From contig CAUYLG010047116.1 in NCBI GenBank assembly GCA_963573385.1, positions 95,353-159,352 on the forward strand: a stretch of 64,000 nucleotides of DNA, in the 5' to 3' direction. Positions 35,351 to 47,962 of the stretch are shown one piece after another; the stretch's first letter is position 1; every line of letters begins with the position of its first letter. A model generated the notes under the pieces. That model saw only the letters and a list, made by a program, of their open reading frames with translations. It searched no databases and was not told the origin of the DNA. Both the position numbers and the translations under genes were made by a program. The stretch comes from Cacajao melanocephalus. Lineage: Eukaryota > Chordata > Mammalia > Primates > Pitheciidae.

Positions 35351-36229
35351 CATCAGAACTCTTAAAAGAATATTCTGTAATTTATTTAGCAGACTTCCTA
35401 CTATTGGGCACTTTGGTTGTTTCCAATTTAAAAAAATAATGCTAAATACTACTGCCTATGTTAAATATCCTTAGTCCAAATCTGTGTACATATTCCTCAT
35501 GATTTTCCTCAGGTAATTTCTTTGAGGTCTATTTGGGAGATGAATGGGGTTACATTCAAATCTGATACATGCACACCATAAAAAAATTGGAAAACAAAGA
35601 AGAGCGCAGTGTAATAAAGCAAAAAATCATTGATAATCTCACCTCTCTCATATCACCATTTTTAACATTTTGTTCTTTCTTTCCAGTTTTTTATAATTGT
35701 ACCTATGCACGTATTATATGTATATAGCTCCATATATATATATATATATATACCTATAATACCCGCATGCATAGTACTATATATATAACTATATTGAAGC
35801 TTATATTTTACATTCTTATCTATTATAGAAAATTGTGTGACACCATTGCCACATGTACAAATATATACACATATGTTTTCATTGCAGATAATCAATTAAT
35901 TAATTGTAGAAACCATATTTTGGAGTTTAAAGAAAATATGCTACACTTAAGAAACAAAACTGAAAAAAATAGCCAAGAGATGATGAAAGTTTGGAATCGA
36001 ATGAAGTATGAAATTACAAAGAGAGAAAATATGTCAGGAAACTTAGGTTTGTGTTGATTTTGTTTTTGTGTATTGTGGTTTGTTTGTTTGGTTTTGTTTT
36101 TGGAAATGTAGATTCAATGTCTTAGGATTTTAGGGCATCTTTTCTCTATAAGCTTCACTAAATCAATACTGGTTCTTTATCGTGAGACATGGAAAAATCA
36201 GATAATAGATATCACTGACCTACTTCCCC
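35351..36229. other. Unassigned DNA, no gene seen
   Basis: 35395-35430 ('actttggttgtttccaatt') resembles an old L1 3' region but is too short to place. A TA run sits at 35733-35752. The 96-codon frame 35767-36057 has no recognisable domain. Confidence 0.5.
35733..35752. repeat. (TA)n microsatellite, short
   Basis: 20 bp of alternating AT. Confidence 0.95.
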
Positions 36230-36366
36230 TCATCTCAACCTCAAAAGTAGTCTGCCGGTGCTTTCTGGCTCTGTGAATTGCACCACCATCCACAATCCAT
36301 CTAATAGATGCAACCAGAAACCTGAGCATCACCTCTGACCCCTTCCTCTGCCTCTTGCATAATTCC
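36230..36366 (+). mobile_element. L2 LINE coding-region fragment, sense
   Basis: 'tgaattgcaccaccatccac', then 'gcaaccagaaacctgagcat' and 'cacctctgaccccttcctct' follow the L2 segment downstream of the RT active site (the RNLGV-like region). Its last 47 bp (36314-36360) reappear exactly, inverted, at 37165-37211. Confidence 0.65.
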
Positions 36367-36389
36367 ATGTCACAAATAACGACAATTAT

Positions 36390-36618
36390 AAGAACAGCTT
36401 TATTGCCCAAGCTGAAGGGCAATGGTACAATCATGGCTTACTGCAGCCTCCAACTCCTGGGCCCAGGCAATTCTCCTTTCTCAGCCTCCCAAGTAGCTGG
36501 GACTACAGTCATGTGCTACCATACCTGGCTAATTTTGTTTTTGTAGAGATGGGATCTCTCTATGTTGCCCAGGCTGATCTTGGACTCCGGGCCTCAAGCA
36601 ATTCTCCCACCTCAACAT
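36390..36618 (-). mobile_element. Alu SINE, reverse strand, old
   Basis: Reverse Alu with 'gctgaagggcaatggtacaa', 'actcctgggcccaggcaatt' and 'ttgtagagatgggatctctc'; the T-rich head is missing or replaced by 'agaacagctttattgccc'. It ends at 'ccacctcaac', so the 5' 50 bp of the Alu are missing. AluJ-like. Confidence 0.9.
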
Positions 36619-36639
36619 TGATGCTTATTGGAAGACATT

Positions 36640-36776
36640 TCCAAATCACATATCCATCTGATATGTATCCAGGATAATGTGTAGAACTCTCTCAAAACTC
36701 AGTGAGAAAGCAAAATCACTCAATTAAAAAAACTGGCAAGACAAAAAAACTGGCAAGACTCAATTAAAAAAACTGG
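36640..36776 (+). mobile_element. L1 ORF2 fragment, first part
   Basis: 'atatccatctgatatgtatc', 'gtgtagaactctctcaaaac' and 'caattaaaaaaactgg' follow L1 ORF2 near its C-terminus. 'aaaaaaactgg' occurs three times (36726-36736, 36743-36753, 36766-36776) through local duplication. The L1 resumes at 36979. Confidence 0.75.
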
Positions 36777-36816
36777 AGAACAGCCTGAGCAACATAGCAA
36801 GACCCTCATCTTCTCT

Positions 36817-36869
<53 letters not shown>

Positions 36870-36978
36870 CATAGTGGCATGCTCCTGTAATCCCAGCTGC
36901 TCCGGAAGCTGAGGTGGGAGGATCCCTTGAGCTCAGGAGGTGGAGGCTGCAGTGAGCCATGACTGTGCCATTGCATTC
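36777..36978 (+). mobile_element. Alu fragment with CA-repeat linker
   Basis: Starts at about Alu position 75 ('gagaacagcctgagcaac'), has a 49-bp CA repeat in the central linker (36819-36867), and ends in the right monomer at 'gccattgcattccc' with no A tail. The lack of a tail and of clear target duplications is unlike a normal insertion. Confidence 0.88.
36819..36867. repeat. (CA)n microsatellite in Alu linker
   Basis: 49 bp of alternating AC replacing the A-rich linker of the Alu. Confidence 0.98.
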
Positions 36979-37110
36979 CCCATTTGAACAGACATTTCAC
37001 CAAAGAAGATATCTGGATGGCAAATAGGCACGTAAAAATGTTCAACATCATTAGTTTCTGGGAAATACAACATAGAGCTATGAAATATCATGACATTAGA
37101 ATGGCTATAA
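36979..37110 (+). mobile_element. L1 ORF2 fragment, second part
   Basis: 'catttgaacagacatttcac', 'caaagaagatatctggatgg' and 'gttcaacatcattagt' continue the L1 ORF2 that stopped at 36776. It ends at 'agaatggctata'. Confidence 0.82.
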
Positions 37111-37160
37111 TAGGGTGAGTATGGGCCTATAATTCCAACACTTTGGGAGGCTGAGGTGGG
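37111..37160 (+). mobile_element. Alu fragment, first 50 bp only
   Basis: 'cctataattccaacacttt' and 'gggaggctgaggtggg' are Alu positions about 20-57. It stops at the start of the inverted L2 copy. The preceding Alu piece (36777-36978) begins at about Alu position 75, so the two could be parts of one broken element. Confidence 0.75.
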
Positions 37161-37164
37161 AAGT

Positions 37165-37211
37165 ATGCAAGAGGCAGAGGAAGGGGTCAGAGGTGATGCT
37201 CAGGTTTCTGG
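37165..37211 (-). repeat. Inverted exact copy of 36314-36360 (L2 segment)
   Basis: All 47 bases are the reverse complement of 36314-36360. With one mismatch the match extends to 53 bp (37159-37211 against 36314-36366). The spacer is about 0.8 kb. Exact identity between pieces of a very old LINE means the second copy was made locally and much later. Confidence 0.97.
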
Positions 37212-37419
37212 ATGATCCTAAAATATCTTATTTGAGTTAATAACATTTATTTGACTTTTATATATCTAGTTTTAACAAATAAAAAGATGAGAAGAATTTT
37301 TTTTTGAAATGTTAGCCAAATTCTATTTTTTTAAAAAATACATTTTGTTAGGACTTGGTTTTGTGGCTCAATTTCTATTTGTAATTTAATTTTTATCTTA
37401 CGCTTTTAATTTTTAAAAA

Positions 37420-40400
37420 TATTTAGTTTATGTGGTTGCATAGAAGGTAGATATACTTATGGGGTACATGAGATACCTCAATACAGGCATGCAATGCTTA
37501 ATAATACCATGGTAAATTGGATATTCATCCCCTCAATCATGTATCTTTTGTGTTACAAACAATTCTATTATACACTTCTGATTATTTTGAAATGCACGGT
37601 TAAATTATAATTGACTACAGTGACCCATTTGTGCTACCAAATACAAGGTCTTATTCATTCTTTCTATAATAGCTACTTACGTACTCACTAACCATCCTCA
37701 CTTCTCCTTCCCCCTCTGCTACCTTTCCCAGCCTCTAGTAACCATCCTTCTGCTCTCCATCTTCATGAGTTCAATTGTTTTATTTTTTTAGCTCCCACAA
37801 ATAAATGAGAACATGCAAAGTTTGTATTTCTGTCTTATTTTACTTAACATAATGATACTCAGTTCCATTCATGTTGTTGCAAGTTACAGAATCTCATTCT
37901 TTTTTATGGCTGTATAAATGTTGCTTCAACATTTTCTTGTAGTAGTTTTACAGCTTGAAGTCTTAGATTTACAACTTTAATCCATTTTGATTTTATTTTT
38001 GTATATGGCGAGAGATATGAGTCTAGTGTTATTGTTCTGCATACAGATATCCTGTTTTTATCCAGCATCACTAATTGAGGGAATTGTCTTTTCTCCAATG
38101 TATGGTCTTAGCACCTTTGCCAAAAAGGAGTTCACTGTAGGTGTATGAATTTGTTTCTGGGTTTTCTATTCTGTTCCATTGGTCTATGTGTCTGTTTTGA
38201 TGCCAGTACCGTGCTGTTTTGATTACTATAACCCTGTAGCATTATCTGAAATCATGTAATATGATTCTTCCAGTTTTGTTCTTTTTGCTTAGGATAGCTT
38301 TGGCTATTCTGGGTCTTTTGTGGTTCCATATAAATTTTAGGATTTTTTTTCCTATTTCTGTAAAGAATGTCATTGGTATTTTGATAGGTATTGCATTGAA
38401 TCTGTAGAGTACTTTGCATAGTATAGATATTTTTATAAATATTGATTTTTCCAATCTATGAATATGGCATATCTCTCCATATTTTTGTGTCCTCTTCAAT
38501 ATCTTTTTCAATATTTCATAGCAGAGATCTTTCACTTTTTTAAGTATTTAATTTCATGTGTGGCTACTGTAAATGGGATTACTATTCACTTCTCTTACAA
38601 ATTGTTCACTGTTGGCATATAAAAATGCTACTGATTTTTGTATGTTGATTTTGTATCCTGCAACTTTACTGAATTTTTTTTATCAACATAAAATTTTTTT
38701 GGATGGCATCTTTAGATTTTTTTCCAAATATGAGTTATATTATCTGCAAACAAGGATAATTTGTCTTATTCTTTTTCAATTTGGAGGCTATTTCTTTCTC
38801 TTGTCTGATTGCTCTATCTAGGGCTTCTAATACTATATTAAATAGCAATGGTGAAATTAGGTATCTTTGTCATGGTCCAGATCTAAGAGGAAAGGCTTTC
38901 AGTTTTGGCTGATTCAGTATTATGCAAATTATGAGTCTGTTATATATGGCTTTTACTATGTTGAAATATGTTTTTATGACACTCAGCTTTTTGAGGATTT
39001 GTATCATGAAAGGATGTTGAATTTATTATGTTATTTTTTCAGCATCAATTGAAATGATCATACAGTTTTTGTCCTTCATTCTGTTGTTAACATGTATACA
39101 TTGATTTATTTGTGTATGTTTACCACCCTTGCATCCCTAGAATAAATCCCACATAGTCATGATGGATGATGTTTTTCATGTATTATTGAATTCAGTTTGC
39201 TCGTATTTTTTTAAAGATTTTTAGATCAAAATTTATCAGAGCTATGGGGCTGTAGTCTTTACTTGATGTGTCATTGTCTGGTTTTGGTATCAGGATAATA
39301 TTGGTCTCATAGAATGAGTTTGGAAGTACTTTCTCCTCTGTTTTTCAGATTAGTCTGAGTACGATGGGTATTTTCGTTAAAACGTTTAACAGAATTCAGC
39401 AGGAAAGCCACAGGGTCTCTAAACTTTTCTTTACCATCTGACTTTTTATTATAGCTTTGATCATGTTACTTCATATTGGTCTGTTTGTGTTTTGGATGTC
39501 TTCATAGTACAATCTTGGCAGGTTGTACATGTCTTGGAATTTACCCATTTCCTCTATATTTTCCAATTATTGGCATATAATTGCTCATGGTAGCCACAGA
39601 CGATCCTTTGAATTTCTGCAGTATCAGTTGTAATGTATCCTTCAGCTCTGATTTTATTTGATTCTTTTCTTTTCTTTTCTTAGTCTGGTTAAAGGTTTGT
39701 CAATTTTGTTTAACTTTTCAAAATGACAAGTTTTCATTTCATTAATCTATTGCATTCTTCATTTGAGTTTCATTTATTTCTTCTCTGATTTTTATTATTT
39801 ATTTTCTTCTACCAATTTCGGTTTCAGTTTGCTCTTTCTTTTCTAATTCTGTAAGATGCATCATTCTGTTGTTTGTTAGAAAGTTTTCTTCTTTTTTGAA
39901 GTATACTTTCATAGCTATAAATTTCCCTCTTAGTACTGCTTTTGCTGTATCCCACAGGTATTGGTATGTTGTGTTTCCATTATCATTATTTAAATGATGT
40001 TTTTCAATTTTCTTCTACATTTCTTTATTGATTTATTGGTTATTTAGGAGCATATTGTTTCATCTTCTTGTGTTTGTATAGTTTCCAAAATTCCTTGTTA
40101 TCAGTTTCTTGTTTTATTCATTTGTCATCAGAGAAAATGCTTGATTTTGTTTTAAATTTTTGGAATGTTTAAAAACTTGTTTTGGTACCTAACATATGGT
40201 CTATCCTTGAGAATGATTCATATGCTGAGGAGGATAATTTATATTCTGCCACCACTGGATGAAATACTTTGTAAATATCTGTTAGGTATGTTGATTATAT
40301 AGTGCAGCTTAATTCTGATTTTTCTTTGTTGATTTTCTATCTGGATGGTCTGTCCAATGCTGAAAATAAGGTATTTCAGTCTCCAACTATTATTGTGTTG

Positions 40401-42530
40401 AGATTTATCTCTCTCTAGATCCAATAACATTTGCTTTATATATCTGGATTATCTGGGTGCTCCAGTATTGGGTGGATATATATTTACAATTGTTATGTCC
40501 TCTTGATAAGTTGACCCTTTTATCATTAAATAATGACCTTCTTTGTCATGTCTTAAAGGTTTTGCTTTTTAATCTATTTTGGCTGTTATAAGAATACCTA
40601 CTTTTGCTCTTCTTTGGTTTCAATTGGCCTGAAATGTCTTTTTCCATCTCTTTATTTTCAGTTTTTGTGTATGTTTATAGGTGAAGTGCATTTCTTGGAA
40701 GCAACATATCATTGGATCTTGTTTATCTTTTGATTGGAGAGATTAGTACATTTCAATTCAATGTCATAATTGATAAGTAAGGACTTACTCATGAAATTGT
40801 GTTATTTGTTTTCTGGTTGTTTCGTGGTCTTCTCTTCCTTCATTTCTTCCTTCTTGTATTCCTTTTAGTGTAGCTGATTTTCCCTGGTGGTATGATTTAA
40901 TTTCTTGCTTTTTACATTTTGTGTATTTGTTGTATAATTTTTGAATTTAGGATACCATGAGGCTTACAAATACTATCTTATAACCCACTACTTAAAACTG
41001 ATGACAATTTAACCCTGTTGCTTAAACAAGTAAAATAAAACTAATAAAAATTCTATGCTTTAATTTTGTTCCCCTTCTTTTTAACTTTCTGCTGTTTCTC
41101 TTTATGTCTCATTGTACTATGTCTTTAAAAGTCATTGTAGTTATTATTTTTTATTGATTTATTATTTAATCTTTCTGCTTAAAATAGTAGTTTCTGCACC
41201 AAAATTACAATAATATTCTGTGTTTTTATGTGTGCTTACTATTACCAGTGAGTTGTGTACCTTCCAATTATTTAGTTGCTCACTAATGTTTCTTTCCTTT
41301 CTGATTGAAGAACTCCTTTTAGGTTGAAGAACTCATTATTTGTAGGACACATCTGGTGTTGATGAAATTTGCAGGCTTTCTTTCTTTTGTGTGTGTGTGT
41401 GTAGGAAAGTCTTTACTTCTTCTCCATGCTTGAGGGATATTTTTACCAAATGTGCTATTCTAGGATAAAAGTGTGCATTTTGTTTTTTTCTTCAGTACTT
41501 TAAATATGTCATGACACTCTCTCCTGGCCTGTGAAGTTTCTAATGCAAACTCTCCTGCCAGATGTATTGGAACTCCACTGCATTATCATTTATTTCTTTT
41601 CTGTTGCTTATTTTAGCAACCTTTCTTTATCATTGATTTTTGGGAGTTTGATTATTATATGCCTTAAGGTAGTCTTCTTTGGGTTAAATCTACTTGGTAT
41701 TCCATAACCTTCTTTTACTTGAATGTAGACATCTTTCTCAATGTTTGGCAAGCCCTCTTAAATTATCACTTTGGACAGGCTTTCTACCCCAATCTCTTTC
41801 TCCACCTCCTCTTTAAGGCCAATAACTTAGTCCTTTGGGTCCTATTTTCTAGATATTGTAGGTGTGCTTCATTCTTTTCTAGTTTTTTTTTTTCTTCTTT
41901 TCTCTTCTCTATGTATTTACCCATAACTTGTCTTCAAGATCACTAATTCTTTCTTCTGCTTGATTAATTCTACTGTTAAGAGACTCTGATGCTTTTTTCA
42001 GTATGTTAGTTGCATTTTTCAACTCTAGAATTTCTGCTTGATTCCTTTTTATTTTGATTTCTTTGTTACATTTGTTGGATAGAATTCTAAATTCGTTTTC
42101 TCTGTTATCTTGAATTTCTTCAAAACAGCTATTTTGAATTCTCTTTCTGAAAGGTCTCGTTATCTCTATTTCTGCAGGATCGATTCCTGGTGCCTTGTTT
42201 ACTTTGTTTTACAAGGTCATATTATCCTGCATGGTCTTATTGCTTGTGGATGTTCTTCAGTGTCTGGGCATTGATGAATTAAATATTTATTTTACTCCTC
42301 ACAGTTTGGTTCTGTTTGTGTCTGTCTTTCTTAGAAAGGCTATTTGAAGGAACTTGGGCTCCAAGCACAGGGATGCTGTGGTTCTTGCAAACCTGTAGAG
42401 GTACTACCTTGGTAGTCTTGGATAAAATTTTCAAGAACTCTCTGGATTACCAGGCAGAGACTCTTATTCTCTTTCCTTACTTTACCTGTGGGAGAGCCAA
42501 AACTTCATTTTTTCTAAATGTATACCAAGT
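37420..42530 (-). mobile_element. L1 LINE, long copy, reverse strand (L1MA/L1PB-like)
   Basis: From left: reverse 3' UTR ('acttatggggtacatgagat', 'cccagcctctagtaaccatc'), a jump at about 37918 straight into ORF2 ('aatccattttgattttattt'), ORF2 to about 41 kb, then ORF1/5' region ('cactaattctttcttctgct' near 41941) to about 42530. The 3' end of ORF2 is therefore deleted. Reading frames survive only in pieces, for example 38242-38535 on the minus strand. Confidence 0.92.
38242..38535 (-). pseudogene. L1 ORF2 remnant, reverse strand
   Basis: 97 codons of the post-RT part of ORF2, with '[20 protein letters not shown]' and '[20 protein letters not shown]', the conserved segment that follows the thumb domain. 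Stops close both ends. Confidence 0.9.
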
Positions 42531-42544
42531 GTCTCCAGGATTTT

Positions 42545-42960
42545 GTTTCCACACTGAATTGCATAGGTATCTTTGCCATAAATTAGTGATTCTATATGTG
42601 AAGATCCATTCTGGATGTTATTCTTTTGTATTATTCTTTTATTCAATCTTTATACAGTCTTTTAATTTTTATATACTTTTTATTATACTTACTGATTTCT
42701 ACACAAATCCCAGTTGGAACTTTGATTGGGATTGTTTTAAGTTTGTAGTTCAATTTAGGATAATTGCTATTTTAAAATCTTATGTTTTGCAATTCCTGAA
42801 CATAGTTCTTGTTCTCCATGTCTTTAGATCTCATTTGAATTCTCTTAGAAAAATTCTGTAATTTTCAGTGTAGTGGAGCTTTTGCACATTTTAAAGAATT
42901 AATTTGATAACTTAAGAATGTATTATGATAATTATAGTGAATACAATTAATCTACCAATA
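42545..42960 (-). mobile_element. Older L1 ORF2 fragment, reverse strand
   Basis: 'attctatatgtgaagatcca', 'ttctggatgttattcttttg', 'aactttgattgggattgtt' and 'tgtaattttcagtgtagtgg' follow L1M ORF2 read backwards. It repeats the ORF2 region already present near 38.1-38.5 kb, so it is a separate, more diverged element adjoining the 5' end of the previous L1. The 181-codon plus-strand frame 42316-42861 spans this junction antisense to both. Confidence 0.8.
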
Positions 42961-43140
42961 ACTTATTATTAATTAATCTACCAAGAAATTATTATTATTG
43001 CCTTTTTGGTTTCTTTTTCTTTATTTTTGTTTAATCCCTTTGTTGCTAAATTGCCTGTCTTCCTTGTATTTCAGTTCTTCAAAGGTGAAGTGAACTGGAG
43101 AATTATGAATTATTAATCTCCTTCTTTTTTTGTTTCTTCC

Positions 43141-43467
43141 TTTCTTTTTTTTTTTTTTTTTGTTTTTGAGACAGTCTTTCTCTGACTCCAAGGCTGGAGT
43201 ACGGTTGTGTGATCTCAGCTTACTGCAACCTCCACCTCCTGGGTTCAAGTGATTCTCCTGCCTCAGCCTTCCAATTATAGCTGGGATTGTAAGTGCCCAC
43301 TACCATGCCCGAAGATTTTTTTTTTTTTTTTTTTTTTTGTATTTTTAGTAGAGACAGCATTTCACCATGTTGGCCAGGCTGGTCTCGGAACTCCTGACCT
43401 CAGGTGATCTGCCCACCTTGGCCTCCCAAAGTGCTGGGATTACAGGCATGAGTCACCATGCCTGGCA
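43141..43467 (-). mobile_element. Alu SINE, reverse strand
   Basis: T-rich head, complete reverse dimer ending 'ccaccttggcctccc...catgcctggc'. The central linker has grown to about 22 T (43317-43338). Related 'ctccttctttt' and 'cctcttctttt' strings flank it and may be the target duplication. Confidence 0.96.
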
Positions 43468-44539
43468 ACCTGCCTCTTCTTTTCTAAATGCCGTTTTCAT
43501 CACCCCAACCATGAGTGAAAATCTGGCATCTTTCTATGGGTGAAGATATATTGAACTACTGTTCAGAAAACAACGACTCTGCCACAAAGCATAAATAACA
43601 ACTTCAGGAGATGGTCAATTGTGACTTTATCCACTGAGGCCTCTCTCTATAGTTTTCTAGCAAGACCCAGTCTTTCTGGGTGGTGTCTATTACCACAGAC
43701 TTAAAAGTCACTGGTTCTCCATTCCTGGCTTTTAGGGTCCCATGAACACTTTTCTGGAGAAGGTTATTAATCACATGTCTCAGGAGGCAGTTTATCCCCA
43801 AGGGTTAGGGGTGTGTTCATGGGTACTGGTGTCTGCAGCCCCATTACCAGTTCATCTTGTAGGCCAGAGAAGCTGACCAGAAGCATGGGGTCATGTAATC
43901 TGCAGCTATGGGAAGCCAAGTTCATATTTCTGTATTAATAGGTATACATTTAATAACACTTAGAGAAGCTGTCACATTCCCTATAAACTTTCCAGTACTT
44001 TTCTCATTTGAAAGGTTTAGCAAAGATGTTTGGTGTTTGTATTTATTTTGTTTCTCCAAAATACATACCTTTATATTGACTGGAGGAAAAAAAAGATTGC
44101 ACTAAATTTCAAAATCTTCCTTAATTCAGACACTATTCAGTTGTGATGTATTCAAATTAATCCTGTTTCTTTTATTTCACTTTCTATCCTTCAGGAAATG
44201 TTCACTAAGTAATAAATCTAGTGAAAATTTAAAAATATACACGTCTTTGGGGATTTATTTAAGGAATTATGCAGGTATACACTATTCAGTAGACACCAAT
44301 TTGCTTTGGTATGTATTGAAACCTTTGCACTCCACATCTAAAGAATCTAAAGTTCAAAATTTCCTCAACTGTGTGAAAATGTAACTTATCTACATAAATA
44401 TACCATAGCTGGAGCTATTACTGGCATTATTCAATTCTGAGAAAATAGTTGAAGAAAACATGAAACTATGTAGATAAAATATATGAAAAACAAAATGATG
44501 TATTGAATAAACTATGGTTTGGGTGTCAGTCGTCCTTTA
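43468..44539. other. Unassigned DNA, no gene seen
   Basis: No gene or repeat family recognised. Frames 43604-43801 (minus) and 43908-44105 (plus) are 65 codons with no domain. Confidence 0.5.
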
Positions 44540-44900
44540 CATGTGCTTTGATTTTACCTAGTATGGCTTGTTGCCTCAGATGCAGGCAGTGCTGTTGGCA
44601 AAAAGCCTTCAGCTACAACCCCTTCAGGATTACCTCTGATGTGGTTTGCTGCTTTGCCCAGTCGTGATCTTAGGTCACAGCTCACATCCAGTAACTGGTC
44701 CAAGTGGTGATATAAAATCTAATTCAAGATCAACAATGCTGAGATACCATTCCAGCTCTAGAAATTCCTGTAATGTTGACTGAAACTTTGAGGCCTGAAT
44801 CTAACTTGACTTCTTTGCGCAATGCTTCTTCTCCTCCTTCCCCTCCGAGGGCCCTCAATAAGTATTCTGAACATTAACTTATTTCAGAAACTGCTCCCCA
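44540..44900 (+). mobile_element. LTR-like sequence, family not assigned
   Basis: 'tgttgcctcagatgcaggca', 'gatataaaatctaattcaag', 'tttgaggcctgaatctaact' and a 3' part with 'ccctcaataagtattctgaa' have the look of an old mammalian LTR with a polyadenylation-type motif (AATAAG) near its 3' end. It could also be another interspersed repeat. Confidence 0.4.
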
Positions 44901-45069
44901 CTGGAAAAAACAAAAAACTTGCAACAAATCCTATTACTTGATTCCCACATTGCTCCATATATTTGGAAGTTATATTATTTGAACTGTATAATTTTATGCA
45001 TAGTATGTACTAATCAGTGTTGTAAATTTTACCATTATTAAATAACCATCTTTACTTACTCTTGGGTAA

Positions 45070-45691
<622 letters not shown>

Positions 45692-46085
45692 TAATTTTAT
45701 CTTAAATTTTACTTTGCCTGAGATATATTTTGCTACTTCTGCTTTATTTTTCTTTCACTGTTTATTCTTTCATTTTAATACATCTCTATTCTTTTCTCTT
45801 AAGTGTGTATTTTGTGTATAGCACATATTTAGACATTTACAAAGTTCAATTTAACAGTGCTCTTTTAATGGGGGATCTGAAATCCTTTATGTTTACAGCT
45901 GTAATTTACCTGTTTGGTATTATTGACTCCCCACTTGTATTTTTCTTATTTGTATTTCTGTTTTCTTCTACTTCTTCCTATGTTGTGTGTATTTCATTTT
46001 TATTCATATTATTTAGTGATTTGAGAGGCATATGCCACTCTTATATTTGGCAGTGGTTAACATGAAGTTTAAAGTAGAAGCCTTT

Positions 46086-47962
46086 GCTTTTCAGAGCCTA
46101 GCAGACAGTATGTGGGGAAAGTAACTTCATAACCAAAAGAGCATAAGCAGTATAGCTCTTGCGCATTTTAATTTACACTTGATCCTAAGAAACTCATTAT
46201 AGGAAATGAGTTTTTCAACAGTTCCTTCTTAGTAACATAAGGCAATGAGCAATTTAGATACATAAGAACATTTTACATTTTTAGATCCAAATTTAGTAAT
46301 TTTAGAGTTGTTTTGTTTACATTTTTTAATATGACTAACTCTAAACTAACTCAAATATAGTTTGATGTTGAAAGGAATGGAGCTCAGTTTGTGAGTATTT
46401 ATGTAGAATCCCTCTTGTAAACCAAAATAATTTCACTGAAATCAACCGTAGTTTACTTAACAACACATTTAGAAAATACTGTGTATGTTTTCCCAGCAAA
46501 CCAACCGTTCAGAACCCGCAAAATTGATGTTTCTGCTAACCTTTTCATCAAAAGCTGTTTCAAAGAAGATGTGAGAAGATTAGCAAATGATTAGTTTAAA
46601 CTTTCTATTTTAGTGTAATCAAATAGTTCACATTTCTAGATTGCATTTTTTTAATCGACCAGTATTATTTTCTTACTCAGCCCAGCTGTTTTTGACAGAT
46701 GAAATAGTGCAATTTGGGAAGTGGCAAGAGAAGCTTATAAACTAACCACAGAGATGGAAATTACCTCCGCTGCTAAATACCAAGGGAATCTACAAGATAA
46801 GAGTAAAATGAAATGTCACAACTCACAGCAATGGCACAAAACAACTGGACTTGGGGGAGTACTTGAGTATTTGCTTTGGCTGCGTTATATAGTAACACCC
46901 CAACTAGTTTTTCGTATTAAGAAACTCAAAGTTTCTAGTGTATTAAAGGAATAAAATATATTTCCAGCATTATCAACTAACAACTTGTGTTTGTGTGTTT
47001 TGTTATTCCAGTTAATATTATTTTAGTTATTTCTCATTCTGAACATTTAATGTGTTCTAGTCTGTCATTAATTACAAAAAGATTAGACATAAACATAAGT
47101 GATGCAAAACTATTATCAGTTTTTATTTTAATAGTGTTTTTAAACATTCACTTAATTATATGGTTTTTTACTTAATTTTAACTATTTTGATGTGAAACTT
47201 GTGTATAAATTAATGCTTTCTCGAAAGATCAAATTACCCATCAGTCTGAATTAACCATATATTCTATATTCATGTAAGATAACATTATAAAAGGATAAGA
47301 AATGATAGATATGTGTCAGTAATATTATGACAGCATATAACAAAGTGGAATTTTTCTCAATTTTAGGTAAAGTTGAAGGACAGAACGTTTGAATCATTAA
47401 GATTGCAAATTGTTAATTGGCCTCTGAAACTGCCCAAATTTATCAGTGACATTTTGCAGTGTTCTTGATGGTCATGACGTGAGAGGAGGACACCATGAAC
47501 ACCTATAAGACTTAGATTTATTTAGCTAAACAGATAAAGGATTTATTGACAGAGAGGATGCACAGAACAGGGGCTGAAAAACGGAAGATAGTTAGGGATC
47601 TTTTCCTTTGCCCCCAGATTTTGAGAATCCTCAACTAATGGTGAGACTTTATGCGGAGTTAGATTAATTCTTGTGATACCATTGTCCTTTATACTGAGTC
47701 TCCACTGTCTTTCTGGAGGAATGTATACTAATACAAAGTGTGTTTCCATGGAAGATAAAGTTTACAAACTTTAGGTTCTCCTGGTTCTTGAACCAAATTC
47801 AATGTTAGCAAGTATACTTCCTCAGTGGTTGAAAAGCAGAATCATTGTCCAGAGAAATGTTATTGCCTCCAGCTTGCAAATTCCCACAAAATACATTCTT
47901 CTATCTAACTCTTCAACTCAAACTTCAACTCTTCATTTGTCTCCATTGAATAAGATAAGATC
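46086..47962. other. Unassigned DNA, no gene seen
   Basis: No repeat family recognised. Frame 46721-46954 (77 codons, GTG start) and the minus frame 47543-47749 have no recognisable domain. Confidence 0.5.

Noticed and set aside
35767..36057. 96-codon open frame
   Set aside because: No domain recognised and it starts in a TA-repeat region; probably chance.
45720..46070. Hydrophobic 111-codon frame as a membrane peptide
   Set aside because: It is antisense to an old L1 fragment; T-rich antisense LINE DNA gives hydrophobic translations routinely.
46721..46954. 77-codon open frame
   Set aside because: GTG start, no known domain, no gene context.
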